Below, piece after piece: positions 11,514 to 22,072 of a stretch of 64,000 nt of DNA. The number at the start of each line of letters is the position of its first letter. The stretch's first letter is position 1. The notes under the pieces are model-generated. The model ran no database searches and had not been told where the DNA came from. It worked only from the letters and a program-made list of their open reading frames with translations. Source of the stretch: Hypomesus transpacificus (Eukaryota; Chordata; Actinopteri; Osmeriformes; Osmeridae); the NCBI RefSeq assembly GCF_021917145.1, contig NC_061074.1, forward strand, positions 8,185,485 to 8,249,484. Direction: 5' to 3'. The position numbers and the translations under genes are program-made.

Positions 11514-11729
11514 ATTCCAGAGAATTGAGGATCAAGGACAATATTTGTGAAATACAATTATAAGTAAACAAGAATAAATGTTAACATCACCACACAACAG
11601 ACATTCAGGTTGACCCTACCAATGAACAACATAGGCTCCACATGACACTGAAGAATTTACAGTACAGACAATCAAGCTGAGATTGACCAAATGCAGTAGG
11701 AACGTTGAAGAGCATGTAATTGTCTACAC

Positions 11730-11737
11730 TATATATA
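11730..11737 (-). promoter_or_regulatory. Probable TATA box of OR A3
   Basis: TATATATA in the same surroundings as the A1 and A2 elements, about 220 bases upstream of the A3 start. The downstream donor candidate here is weaker (GTAAAT instead of GTAAGT). Confidence 0.5.
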
Positions 11738-12525
11738 CTTTCCAACATGCATCAAGAGTGACGTGACATTCATTACATCAAGTGAATGTTTCACCCATAG
11801 ATATCCCCCCCCTTCCACACACACACACATTATCTCTACCACTTTTTTAGGACTTATGGTGCATCTTTTCTTTTTACTGAGAATTCGAACATGTACTGTG
11901 GTTAAAAGTTCCTAGCTTTCAGTTCAGCTCATTCCAAAAACACAATTGGTTGTGTAGTTATTGTAAAGTGTTACGAAAGTGTTTTGACAAGTTATTCATG
12001 CCTCCGATTGTCTTTCCTTTTCATTTCCTTTTATTATCTTTTGTAAAATACTAACATTTTATTGGTAAAAAAGACAGCCATATCTGTATCGTATTATATC
12101 ATAATAATATCCTATATAATTTAGTTTTGTGTTTTAGTTGTACATTTTTTAATAATTTTTCTGTGTTCCAGTTTAGGGCTGTGTGTTGCGGAATAAATTG
12201 TTGCCCGTCTTCACAAGAATGGGTTGACAATCATTTCAGATTCACCTCATCAGTTTTAGTTCCAAGTATTAGTTTTAGTTCCAAGAATCTACTCCTGACT
12301 TCTGAAAGCACCTGTTATTTACAGGACTGTCATTGATACACAATATGTTACAGCAGGAACACATGTGAATGAATAATAAGATAGAATTTGCAAACATATG
12401 CGAACATATGTGACTATGTTTAACAATTAAAAGGCAATAATAAAGGATGCTCAATAATTGTTTTCAGAAAGTGAAATATCATTGGAAAAAGGTGCTCAGG
12501 CCAAGAGAATTAAGTTAATGGTTTC

Positions 12526-12532
<7 letters not shown>

Positions 12533-12575
<43 letters not shown>
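12533..12575. repeat. (TC)n microsatellite upstream of OR B1
   Basis: About 20 TC units end 12 bases before the candidate TATA box of B1. The same tract stands at the same place before the B2 remnant (19142-19231, interrupted) and B3 (34871-34922). Confidence 0.95.
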
Positions 12576-12577
<2 letters not shown>

Positions 12578-12586
12578 ATCTTAGAA

Positions 12587-12594
12587 TATAAATA
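12587..12594 (+). promoter_or_regulatory. Probable TATA box of OR B1
   Basis: TATAAATA lies 131 bases before the B1 start and is kept in the U2 remnant (about 19237) and in U3 (about 34933). Between it and the ATG is a stretch ending in a pyrimidine-rich AATTTTTTCAG two bases before the start codon. That suggests a short 5' intron spliced right onto the coding exon. Confidence 0.5.
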
Positions 12595-12717
12595 AACAGA
12601 AATCTGCATTTGTCTTGGCCAGTGCAAGGCCGTTGTTGACTTAATGTCTGTAATACTAATGTAAAATACGATTTCCTATCTTCACTGGAATGCTTTAAAA
12701 CAATAATTTTTTCAGAA

Positions 12718-13653
12718 ATGGAGAACTCATCCAAGTTACATGTAACATGGTTTAAACTCACTGCTTATAGTGATATGGGGAACATGTCGCCCTTCTACTT
12801 CACCTTATTAATCCTTATGTATTTTTTAGTAATAACTTTTAATGGTCTCACAATAGGACTGGTGATTTTTAATAGGAGCTTGCATGAACCCATGTATTTT
12901 CTACTTTGCAGTTTGCTTGTGAACGAACTGTATGGCAGCACAGGGCTTTTCCCATGGTTGATTCACAACATGCTCTTAGATGTTCACCACATTTCTAGAT
13001 TCCATTGCATTTTGCAGATATTCTGTGTTCACACATATGCTTCTATTGAGTTCACAAATCTGGCTGTGATGGCATATGACAGATACGTGTCCATTTGTTA
13101 TCCTTTGCGATACATTGAAATTATGTCTCCAATGCATGTATATTTGTTGATTGCATTCATCTGGATATATTCATTTGGTAAGTTCTCTGTTGTACTCTCA
13201 ATGACTCTTAAACTCAGTTTGTGTGGAAATGTAATCGCTAAGGTCTATTGTGATAATTATTCACTTGTCAAGTTGGCTTGTGAAGATACAACATTGAATA
13301 ACATTTATGGAAGTTTTACAATGGTTTTAACGGTAGGCCTCCCATTGATTCTAATTATTTATTCGTATGCGAAAATTCTGAATATTTGTTATGGTTCTTC
13401 AAAACAGTCACAGCAGAAAGCTCTTAAAACTTGCATCCCACATCTAATGTCGTTGCTGAATTTTACAGTGGGCTGTTTATTTGAAGTGGCCCAAAATCGG
13501 TTTAACATGCAACATGTTCCTCTAATACTCCGGATTTTTCTGTCTGTTTATTTTTTGATTGTCTGCCCTATTCTAAATCCCATCATTTTTGGGGTGAAGA
13601 CAGCAAAGATTAAGGAATCTTTCAGAAGATTCTGCATCAAATTATGGCCTTAG
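12718..13653 (+). CDS. Odorant receptor, subfamily B, gene B1
   Basis: Single-exon OR of 311 residues, clearly distinct from subfamily A. It has N-terminal NSS glycosylation, LHEPMY before TM2, Cys97 at TM3, MAYDRYVSICYPLRY (118-132), ECL2 cysteines in LSLCG, VYCDN and LACED, KALKTCIPH before TM6 and NPIIFGVKTAKI in TM7. The last element is slightly unusual, with IIFGVK replacing the common IYGIR. A splice acceptor TTTTTTCAG lies two bases before the ATG, supporting this start. It is paired head-to-head with A3. The closest relative in the window is B3. Confidence 0.95.
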   Translation: MENSSKLHVTWFKLTAYSDMGNMSPFYFTLLILMYFLVITFNGLTIGLVIFNRSLHEPMYFLLCSLLVNELYGSTGLFPWLIHNMLLDVHHISRFHCILQIFCVHTYASIEFTNLAVMAYDRYVSICYPLRYIEIMSPMHVYLLIAFIWIYSFGKFSVVLSMTLKLSLCGNVIAKVYCDNYSLVKLACEDTTLNNIYGSFTMVLTVGLPLILIIYSYAKILNICYGSSKQSQQKALKTCIPHLMSLLNFTVGCLFEVAQNRFNMQHVPLILRIFLSVYFLIVCPILNPIIFGVKTAKIKESFRRFCIKLWP

Positions 13654-14136
13654 TTCATGAGAAGACGCAACCATGTCAAAGTGTTTTTATTATGTTTTTT
13701 ATTTTTTTATTTACAAAGCCATATAGCCGAGAGAGCTGATAACGGGCTGAAATCAATTTCAAGGGACCTGCTTTAGCCCGCTCTGCTACTGATGTATACA
13801 ATCATTATCTTTACAATTGTTTGTCTTATCATTGTTATCATGACTATACTAATGTAATCCTTCAAACTGTAGACAGCGATGCAACCTTGTGATATATGTT
13901 TTTAATATATAATAAGTTTCTATATTCCATGCATGTTAAAGCAAATAATGTCTATTAAATGAGGAAATGATTTGCCTCCACCATCTAGTGTTACTTCCAT
14001 CTAATTACAACCTATTCTGTAGGAAACATGCAGGTCTGTACCCATGTCTACTGTTGGATATAACAGCATGTTCTGCTATATTTAAGAAATACTGTCTTGG
14101 TTGAATACACACAAGCAAACATTTGTGTTTGATCCG
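13654..14136 (+). other. 3' flank of OR B1
   Basis: Non-coding DNA that matches the 3' flank of B3 (35980-36470), including the block CCATATAGCCGAGAGAGCTG. Its right part is also found fused to the B2 remnant in U2. No other feature seen. Confidence 0.6.
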
Positions 14137-14833
14137 CAGTGTTTCCCACACATAGACTAATTTGTGGCGGTGCGCCACAGAATCAACACCGGCCGCCAAA
14201 CATTGCGTTTTGTAAAAAAAAATTTTTTATCGCTATTTAGGTTAAAAACACGCAGCGTATTCGTTCAGCTGCATTTCCTTTCCCCTGCTCTCCCTCCGTC
14301 TCTCTGTCACTCATGCGTCTTTCTCAGATATGCACACAGTCACAACGTCAGCACACGTTAGCAACAATGCATACATATGCCGTTCTAGTAAGACCGACAG
14401 CTATATCAGCGAGCCTTCAGCATTAGTGCCATAGCTAAAAGTCGAGGAAAGTTGAGGCTACTTTTCGCTAGGTACCTTACTCACATTTACATTTAGTCAT
14501 TTAGCAGACGCTCTTATCCAGAGCGACTTACAGTACTCTAAGTTTCCCCTTCGTTCTTTTGGTGAGAAGTCTCAAGAGCTAGCTACTTACCCGGCGTCAT
14601 GGAGCCGACCAGTTAAATAGTTGTTTAGCACTAGTGTTGCTACATGCATAATGCAGAAATGATATGTTAGTTGTTGTTAATTTTGTGAAGGTGTGAATCA
14701 TTTTGGATTAATATGTAATGTAACAAATTATTGTGTAACAAATTATTAACAACGGAATTATTAAGACCCCCCCCGTCTGACAACTCCCACCCCTCCCCGC
14801 CACAATTAGATTTCTAATCTGTGGGAAACACTG
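14137..14833. mobile_element. Non-autonomous hAT-like element (TIR CAGTGTTTCCCAC)
   Basis: The left end CAGTGTTTCCCAC and the right end GTGGGAAACACTG are inverted copies. The flanks are GATCCG and GATCCC. The matching position in U2 (about 19530) reads TTTGATCCCCCAGAAG without the insert, so the insertion is clean and came after U1 and U2 separated, or was never in U2. It is 697 bases with no transposase frame. The middle carries a fish SINE-tail motif (14479-14540). Confidence 0.8.
14479..14540 (-). mobile_element. SINE-tail fragment
   Basis: The motif CATTTAGCAGACGCTCTTAT followed by CCAGAGCGACTTACAG is a widespread fish repeat. It recurs in the other orientation in the arrb1 introns (50131-50190, 51340-51380, 52545-52583). 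Confidence 0.6.
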
Positions 14834-14917
14834 GATCCCCCTGAAGAATGTGCCTGTCCGCCGCGAGTAATAGTCTTCATGCAACTATTGTAACGTAGCA
14901 TAATTACATGGGCAACT

Positions 14918-15545
14918 CTCAGACACCATGTTGCCAGTAACTTCCCATCCAGTAGAGGGAACCAAAGTTCCAGTGTTTGTTTTGTTGCTTGGCTTCTCTT
15001 GGATCAGTGCAGTATTTACTGTGTACAACAAGCCCAAGACCATGTACTATGTTGCTATTTGTTTTCCTGAATGCTGCAATGATTAATAATGTCAATCTGA
15101 AATATGTTCTTAATTGCTGGAATGGTGACTCTATTAGGACCACTAATGTTTTGCTCTTTGAACATTCTCTACCACTGTAGCATACTTTCGTGGTTTATTT
15201 GGCTTGTGGTATTACTTCCACCAACAACACATTTTACAGTAGCAGTTGTTGCTAGAGTTCTGTATACTAACTACTTAACATGTTTTATGGCTTACACATA
15301 CAGTGCATACTAATACTTATTGCTATATTTGGATCGACCTCACAAAATTCCCTCCAATAGGCTGTTCCACTCATAGGGATCTCTGTTACTTATAAGGGAT
15401 ATTACTGCATCTGTTGGCTACAGTGTCATACCTCCTGATGTGTGTTCTATCTACACTAGTTTTACCCACGGTTAACCCTTTTAAACTCAGTCATTCCTGG
15501 AATTCGAACAAAAGGAGATAAGAGTTTATTTGGTCTACAGTCTGC
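14918..15545 (+). pseudogene. Decayed odorant receptor E1
   Basis: Read on the plus strand in shifting frames, this holds OR scraps. They are TVYNKPKTMY (TM1-TM2 border), then the segment matching VLIAGMVTLLGPLMFCSLNI, where FCSLNILYHC mirrors the ECL2 block of type C receptors, and near 15495 a piece matching the TM7 block NPVIYGIRTKEI with base changes. Several frameshifts and stops separate the pieces. Copies E2, E3 and E4 are similar, so it was probably dead before the modules duplicated. Confidence 0.6.
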
Positions 15546-16170
15546 TCAAAGTCCTTGAACAAAACAAAATCATATGAACATTAAACTGCAACAACCCAAC
15601 CAAGAGCCAAGGTTGTTGTTGATAATTATTGGTCATAGTAAGTCTAATTCCAAGTTGAAGGATAATTAGTCCCAAAGGTTGGGCCACACAGGCCTCCTAA
15701 AGGTCCACTTTAAACCTTAGAGACCCTCTGGGTCTTACTACAAGTGTACTGCCACTGTTGATGCAGAAACTAAGGCTGGTCTCTGCTGACTCCTGTCCCT
15801 ACGTCTCCATGTATGACCAGCAGTAAACATGATGCAACATAACAACTTATTTACATCATATTGCAGTTTTAATGTTCATTTACTACTGAAATCTGTTGAT
15901 AATGATAATTATAACTCAAAAATAAAACTTAAATACATTGTCACTTTGTCACAACATAAACATGTCACTTATAAGTACATTGCATTAATAATAATACAAA
16001 TAATCAAAGTGAATGAAGGGACTACATTAATGTATTGCCTTCAAGCACTAGTAATTTTGGGATTGCTAAAATGTTTTGGAAGGGGGAGGGGGGAGGGTTA
16101 CTTTTAGGAACATGTGGTGTAAGTAAAAATTCTGTGGTCCAGTGACCAGACCAGATACTACATTTGATGT
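15546..16170. other. Right flank of module U1, no gene
   Basis: AT-rich DNA also found in U3 (37540-38150) and in part in U2 (21890-22072). A poly-G-rich patch (GGGGGAGGGGGGAGGG) lies at 16080. Nothing coding is recognisable. Confidence 0.5.
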
Positions 16171-16499
16171 GAAGTGTCAGACACACACACACACTCATTC
16201 ATGTACACTCACACTGTTGGGGGGGATGTACTGTATGACAATACCCATAGTAACAATATTGTAGTTAAACAGAAACTTCCTTATGGTTTAGCAATAAAAG
16301 TAAAACTTAGTACGGGGGAGGTTGGACTTTCCAGGGATGTTAGCATTTATTTTGTTTTAATCACAAAACCGTCATCTGTTAAACCCTTACTCCCCTCCCC
16401 CATACTGTGCTTTCTTTTTGCTAACAATTAATACCATCAACTTTCATAGCAATTCCTATGTAGCTACAATGTTTTTACTCCATGTAGTATCACTATGTT

Positions 16500-16608
16500 A
16501 TGTAAGGGATAACGCCTGACGGGATAATGGCACTGGACGATAACCTTCGCGGAGTCCATTGATTTCTGATAATGGAAACATCAGTGGGCATTATCCCACT
16601 TAAACCAT
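16500..16608. mobile_element. Palindromic MITE-like repeat, U2 copy
   Basis: Counterpart of 8605-8690 with a longer centre. The ends AAGGGATAACGCC and GGGCATTATCCCACTT are roughly inverted. No coding content. Confidence 0.4.
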
Positions 16609-17217
16609 GGTCTGGGTGAATACTATCATAAAATAACAGACACCCTGCTACCAATCAAAATAGAGTATTCGACCACACCATGGTATAATCTATAATTGCA
16701 GGAATCCCTGTGTGTGTGTGTATGTGTGTGTGCCTAAGATGCTTTGGATAAAAGTATTGAATGAATTCATTACTATAACAGTAGACTAAGGTAGGATATC
16801 GATCATCAATTATGTCAAGAGCCTTACATAAGTCAGCTTTTTAATATTTTATTATAGACATGCCAACAGACATAACACAAGTCTTTCAGGAATACTGTTT
16901 AAAATTGATAAAAATGTCAATAAATAAATAAATAAAACAGACTGTTTCTAAGGAATGACTATAAACTGAGATTAAATTGTACATTGTATTACTTTACCAG
17001 AAGGCGACAACAACAAAGATGTGCTACCGTACAAATCATGGCAGGCTGTATAGTTTCACTGTATTAAGAAAAGAGAGATTGAGAGTCAGATAAACCAGTC
17101 CAGGTTAGCAGAAAGTGTCGGTTTAATCAGGATTTCAGTACAGCTCTAAGAAGAATTTGACACCATTACAGGTTTGGGTTTGAAATGTGCACCGTCATTG
17201 GTCAATCCAATAACTCT

Positions 17218-18114
17218 TCATCGTAGAATTTTTCTAATAGCGGTTTTGATCTCCTTGGTCCTGATCCCGTAGATAAGAGGGTTCAGCAAAGGAGGGAACA
17301 GAATGAACGCAGCTGCAGCTATTGCGTTGACCTCTCTAGAAACACCACTGTATCTATTATAAATAACAGAGAAAAGTGTGGCTGTAGAGAAATTAATGAA
17401 AATTATCAAATGAGGGGCACATGTGCTAAAGGCTTTCTTTCGTGAGTCCTTTGAAGCTTTCAAGCAGACAATTAATATTCTGATGTATGACAGCACTACC
17501 AAAACAAGTGGTAAAACTGCCAGGATTAATGTGAATAAAATACCAGACACATTGCTTGCAGCACTTTGAACACAAGACAAGTTAACTATAGCCAGGTTAT
17601 CACAAAAAAGCTTATCAATGATATAACCACAAAGAGGCAGACTTGACGTAATGAACACTTGAATTGCTAAAAGGATAATAGGGATTACATTTACTATGAC
17701 CAACAACAATTTTACTTTAAAGGGGGTCATAATGCTATAGTATTGCAATGGCTTACAAATTGAAACATACCTGTCATAAGCCATTGCAGTTAAAATTGCA
17801 TAAGCACTTGTTCCATGTACATAAATAAAAAACACCTGCAATAAACAACCTTCACGAGTAATGTCAGGTACAACCTTAATCAGATTTTCCATTACCTTAG
17901 GACAGACTGATGTACACCCTACCAGTCCATTCACTGCAAGGTTGAACAATAATATATACATCGGTTTGTGTAAGTTTGAATCAACATAGATAACAAACAT
18001 AAGGAGAAGATTTGAAAATATTGTGAAACAAAAAAGTAAAAAGGTTAGTGCAAAAACTCCATTATTTACCGGCCCTGTAGGTCCATATGCCGTCAGAAGA
18101 AAAGTCAAATTCAT
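17218..18114 (-). CDS. Odorant receptor, subfamily A, gene A4 (shortened C-tail)
   Basis: 298-residue OR with all hallmarks (NLT glycosylation, LHKPMY, MAYDRYVSIC, KLFCDN, KAFSTCAPH, NPLIYGIRTKEIK). It stops right after KTAIRKILR, where the sisters continue GRVSAWSN. The Gly codon GGA has become TGA, removing about 24 cytoplasmic residues. TM7 and the first part of helix 8 remain, so signalling may survive but trafficking or phosphorylation could change. A few bases upstream of the start are missing compared with the sisters. The start is the ATG at 18114. It is head-to-head with the B2 remnant. Confidence 0.9.
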   Translation of the reverse strand: MNLTFLLTAYGPTGPVNNGVFALTFLLFCFTIFSNLLLMFVIYVDSNLHKPMYILLFNLAVNGLVGCTSVCPKVMENLIKVVPDITREGCLLQVFFIYVHGTSAYAILTAMAYDRYVSICKPLQYYSIMTPFKVKLLLVIVNVIPIILLAIQVFITSSLPLCGYIIDKLFCDNLAIVNLSCVQSAASNVSGILFTLILAVLPLVLVVLSYIRILIVCLKASKDSRKKAFSTCAPHLIIFINFSTATLFSVIYNRYSGVSREVNAIAAAAFILFPPLLNPLIYGIRTKEIKTAIRKILR

Positions 18115-18325
18115 ATTCAATTGAGGATCAAGGACAATATTTGTGAAATAAAATTATAAGTAAACAAGAATAAATGTTAACATCACCACACAACAGACAT
18201 TCAAGTTTACCGTACCAATGAACAACATAGGCTCCACATGACACTGAAGAACTTACAGTACAGACAATCAAGCTGAGATTGACCAAATGCAGCAGGAACC
18301 TTGAAGAGCATGTAATTGTCGACAC

Positions 18326-18333
18326 TATATATA
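18326..18333 (-). promoter_or_regulatory. Probable TATA box of OR A4
   Basis: TATATATA at the conserved place about 215 bases upstream of the A4 start, with a good splice donor GTAAGT about 70 bases downstream of it. Confidence 0.5.
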
Positions 18334-19141
18334 CTTTCCAACATGCATCAAGAGTGACGTGGTATTCATTACATCAAGTGAATGTTTCACCCATAGATTT
18401 CCCCCCCCCCCCTCCACACACACACGCACATTATCCCTATCACTTTTAAGGACTTGGATTAGGAAAAGGATGGTGCATCTTTTCTTTTTCCTGAGAATTC
18501 GAACATGTACTGTGGTTACAAGTTCCTAACCTTCAGTTCAGCTCATTCCAAAAACAAAATTAGTTGTGTAGTTATTGTAAAGTGTTACGAAAGTGTTTTG
18601 ACAAGTTATTCATGCCCCCGATTGTCTTTCCTTTTCATTTCCTTGTATTATCTTTTGTAAAATACAAAAATTTTATTGGTAAAAAAGACAGCCCAATCTG
18701 TATCGTATTATATCATTATAATATCCTATAAATTTTAGTTTTGTGTTTTAGTTGTACATTTTTAAATAATTTTTCTGTGTACCAGTTTAGGGCTGTGTGT
18801 TGCGGACTAAATTGTTGCCCGTCTTTACGAGAATGAGTTGACAATCATTTCAGATTCACCTCATCAGTATTAGTTCCAAGTATTAGTTTTAGTTCCAAGA
18901 ATCTACTCCTGACTTCTGAAAGCACCTGTTATTTACAGGACTGTCATTGATACACAATATGTTACAGCAGGAACACATGTGAATGAATAATAAGATAGAA
19001 TTTGTAAACATATGTGAACATATGTTTAACAATTAAAAGGCAATAATAGAAAGGATTCTGACTAATTGTTTTCAGAAAGTGAAATATCATTGGAAAAAGG
19101 TGCTCAGGCCATTGAGAACATTTTTTCAGTTAATGGTTTCA

Positions 19142-19178
19142 AAATCTCGCTCTCACTCTCGCTCTCTCGCTCTCTCTC

Positions 19179-19211
<33 letters not shown>

Positions 19212-19231
19212 TTATCTCTCTCTGTCTTCTT
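19142..19231. repeat. Interrupted (TC)n microsatellite before the B2 remnant
   Basis: CT dinucleotides broken by G and A changes. Same position as the purer tracts before B1 and B3. Confidence 0.9.
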
Positions 19232-19365
19232 ATAATATAAATAAACAGAAATCTGAATTTGTCTTGGCCAGTGCAAGGCCGTTGTTGACTTAATGTCTGT
19301 AATACTAATGTAAAATACGATTTCCTATCTTCACTGGAATGCTTTAAAACAATTATTTTTCAGAA

Positions 19366-19458
19366 ATGGAGAACTCATCCAAGTTACATGTAACATGGTT
19401 TAAACTCACTGCTTATAGTGATATGGGGAACATGTCGCCCTTCTACTTTACATTATTA
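19366..19458 (+). pseudogene. Odorant receptor B2, gutted by deletion
   Basis: The first 30 or so codons match B1 almost exactly, starting at ATGGAGAACTCATCC with the same upstream TC repeat, TATA element and splice acceptor. After TTCTACTTTACATTATTAC the sequence jumps to DNA matching the B1 3' flank near 14064. The missing stretch, about 1.25 kb in B1 terms, contains the whole receptor body. The promoter region is intact, so a short transcript could still be made. Confidence 0.9.
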
Positions 19459-19589
19459 CCGTAACAGCATGTTCTGCTATATTTAAGAAATACTGTCTTG
19501 GTTGAATACACACAAGCAAACATTTGTGTTTGATCCCCCAGAAGAATGTGCCTGTCCGCGAGTAATAGTCTTCATGCAACTATTGTAAT

Positions 19590-20800
19590 TAGGGGTGGGC
19601 GATATGGCCAAATTCTTCCATCACGGTATGAGTAATTTTATATCACGGTTACGGTATATATCACGGTATAGTAATTGTTCTGTAAATTAAATTAAGAAAT
19701 GGTACAAAATAACCATACCGTACATCATCACACTCTATTGTTTATTTATTACAAACAAAAACAACTGCCTCACATGAGACAACACGAGTTAAAAACAAAA
19801 GACTCAAACTGTACTGTAGCTACAATATCCAACTTATCAATTAAAGATTTTCTGGACGGCGTGGGCTTTCTAGCTATCTGTCTACCTAGACACAATAATT
19901 TGCGTTTGGGGGTTAATAAAGTACCTATCTATCTTATCGACTATGGAAACTTTATCATATGGCTTCAAATTTTACAATGAGGAGGCTAACAAGTAACACT
20001 AGCAAGAAGTAGCATTGCTACGAGTGTTATGCTAGGATGCTAGGTAAAAATATATAAGCGCAGCTAGTTCTGGCAGGGCAATCGGGCAGCGCGCGTCAGT
20101 CAGTGATCGGGGACGTAAGGTGTCTTACTCCACCTTCCTTACTCCCACTACCACACCCATGTAGCAGCGCATATCCATTGGGCCACGTCCGATAAGGCGT
20201 CTTTAAAAGACGCGCGGATATGCACACACTCACCCCGGTCGTTGTATGATCAGTGCTGCTGCCACCCTCCACCGTCCCCTTCTCCCCCATGCTGTCTGTG
20301 TATCTATCCAACAGGGGGATTATATCTCTATTGCTCCCTGCCTCATATGTCATGTATGTATGTGTTGCATCGAGGAGGCAGGGAGTGCTTCCCTTAGATC
20401 ATCCACTCCGCCAAAGTAAATCTACATGTCCATGTCATGTAACAATAAATGCTCAAATCTAATACGTGATTGTCTTGACTGAAATAAGTAATTAGCATCG
20501 GCATGAATGTGGTCCGCTTAAACAAAATACACTCCACATCGAAAATTCCGTCAGACCAACGCAAATGTGCTTCAGGTCAAACGAAAATAGCAAATCAAAT
20601 AGAAGTTAAACTACAATTCTAAATATCGCAAGAATGCGATTTATATGATGGCTTATATACAATACAACAACCAGACATTTAATTGACACGTAATACACAA
20701 ATATAGTATAAAGTATACCGCGGTTGAAACGGTAAAGCCAAATCTCTCCCGGTAGACACATTTCTACCGTCGCAGGGTACCGTCATACCGCCCAGCCCTA
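19590..20800. mobile_element. Non-autonomous hAT element (TIR TAGGGGTGGGC)
   Basis: The left end TAGGGGTGGGCGATAT and the right end ATACCGCCCAGCCCTA are imperfect inverted copies. A perfect 8-base target duplication ATTGTAAT lies at 19582-19589 and 20801-20808. U1 (about 14888) and U3 (about 36519) both show the unoccupied site ATTGTAAC. The length is 1211 bases with no transposase. Internal sub-terminal repeats (TATCACGGTA) are typical of hAT ends. Its right 290 bases were copied again at 24945-26157. Confidence 0.88.
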
Positions 20801-20827
20801 ATTGTAATGTAGCATAATTACATGCGC

Positions 20828-21690
20828 AACTCTCAGACACCATGTTGCCAGTAACTTCCCATCCAGTAGAGGGAACCAGAGTTCCAGTGTTTGTTTCGTT
20901 GCTTGGCTTCTCTTGGATCAGTGCAGTATTTACTGTGTACAACAAGCCCAAGACCATGTGCTTTGCAGTCAGAAGCGCTGGCAACTATGCAATGTGAAAC
21001 AACTCTCGTGCCGTTAGCAAGTCTGACAGAGAATGAGTTTTGATGAAAACATTTCCTGCTCACCACACCGATCAATGTAGTCACAAACACATAGTACATC
21101 GGGTTAGGTATGTGTAAGTCAGTTAGCATGTATTTTCTGCCCATCCTTCCAGTTGACAATCTTACTTGGCATGACAACAGATCACTATGTTGCTATTTGT
21201 TTTCCTGAATGCTGCAATGATTAATAATGTCAATCTGAATTATGTTCTTAATTGCTGGAATGGTGACTCTGTTAGGACCACTAATGCTTTGCTCTTTGAA
21301 CATTCTCTACCACTGTAGCATACTTTCGTGGTTCGTTTGGCTTGTGGTAATACTTCCATCAACAACACATTTTACAGTAGCAGTTGTTGTTAGAGTTCTG
21401 TATACTAACTACTTCCCATGTTTTGTGGCTTACACATACAGTACATACTGATACATATTGCTATATTTGGATCACCCTCACAAAATTACCTCCAATAGTT
21501 CGTTCACCTGCATCATTGGGATCTGTGTTACCTATAAGTGATGTGACTGCATCTGTTGGCCACAGTGTCATACCTCCTGATGTGCATGTTCTATCTACAC
21601 TAGTTTTACCCGAGGTTAGCCCTTTTAAACTCAGTAATTCCTGGAATTCGAACAAAAGGAGATAACAGTTTATTTGGTTGATTATCTGTG
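20828..21690 (+). pseudogene. Decayed odorant receptor E2
   Basis: Same OR relic as E1 but with more of the middle left. It includes a segment reading MTTDHYVAICFP at about 21169-21204, the equivalent of the TM3 DRY block, and FCSLNILYHC from ECL2. Stops and frameshifts are numerous. On the opposite strand of the TM2 region a stretch reads LHIPNPMYYVFVTTLIGVV, which resembles the start of TM2 and might mean a small internal inversion. Confidence 0.6.
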
Positions 21691-22072
21691 ATACTCGGAC
21701 TAAAACGAGCACCGACCGGCCCATTTGAGTAGACTACCCATTCACAGATCAAATAATGATGTCTCATCCCGAATCTCTATTTCCAACTGATACAGTAGGC
21801 AATCTGTAAATGAAACATAAATATTTACATGTCAATGATTATGTCCACCTATCTTTACCCCTTTACATTTCAAATAAACTACATCTACAGTCTGTTCAAA
21901 GTCCTTGAACAAAACAAAATCGTTTAAACATTAAACTGTAACAACCCAACCAAGAACCAAGGTTGTTGTTGATAATTAGTGGTCATAGTAAGTCTAATTC
22001 CAAGTTGAAGGATAATTAGTCCCAAAGGTTGGGCCACACAGGCCTCCTAAAGGTCCACTTTAAACCTTAAAG

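Larger units (their letters stand above)
7955..16170. repeat. OR module U1 (A3 + B1 + decayed E1)
   Basis: Large tandem module. Its sister U2 begins at 16171 with the same CA repeat and GTACACTCACACTGTTG block found here near 7975. It then resumes at sequence matching 8354 and follows the same gene order. A third copy of its right part is U3 (30221 to about 38150). The abrupt change after GAAGTGTCAG at 16170 is the junction between U1 and U2. Confidence 0.75.
16171..22072. repeat. OR module U2 (A4 + B2 remnant + decayed E2)
   Basis: Sister of U1 in the same order and orientation. It lacks about 1.4 kb of the U1 intergenic DNA, lacks most of the B gene, lacks the 14137-14833 element and carries its own hAT insert (19590-20800). 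The similarity to U1 and U3 stops after TTTAAACCTTA near 22072. Confidence 0.75.
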
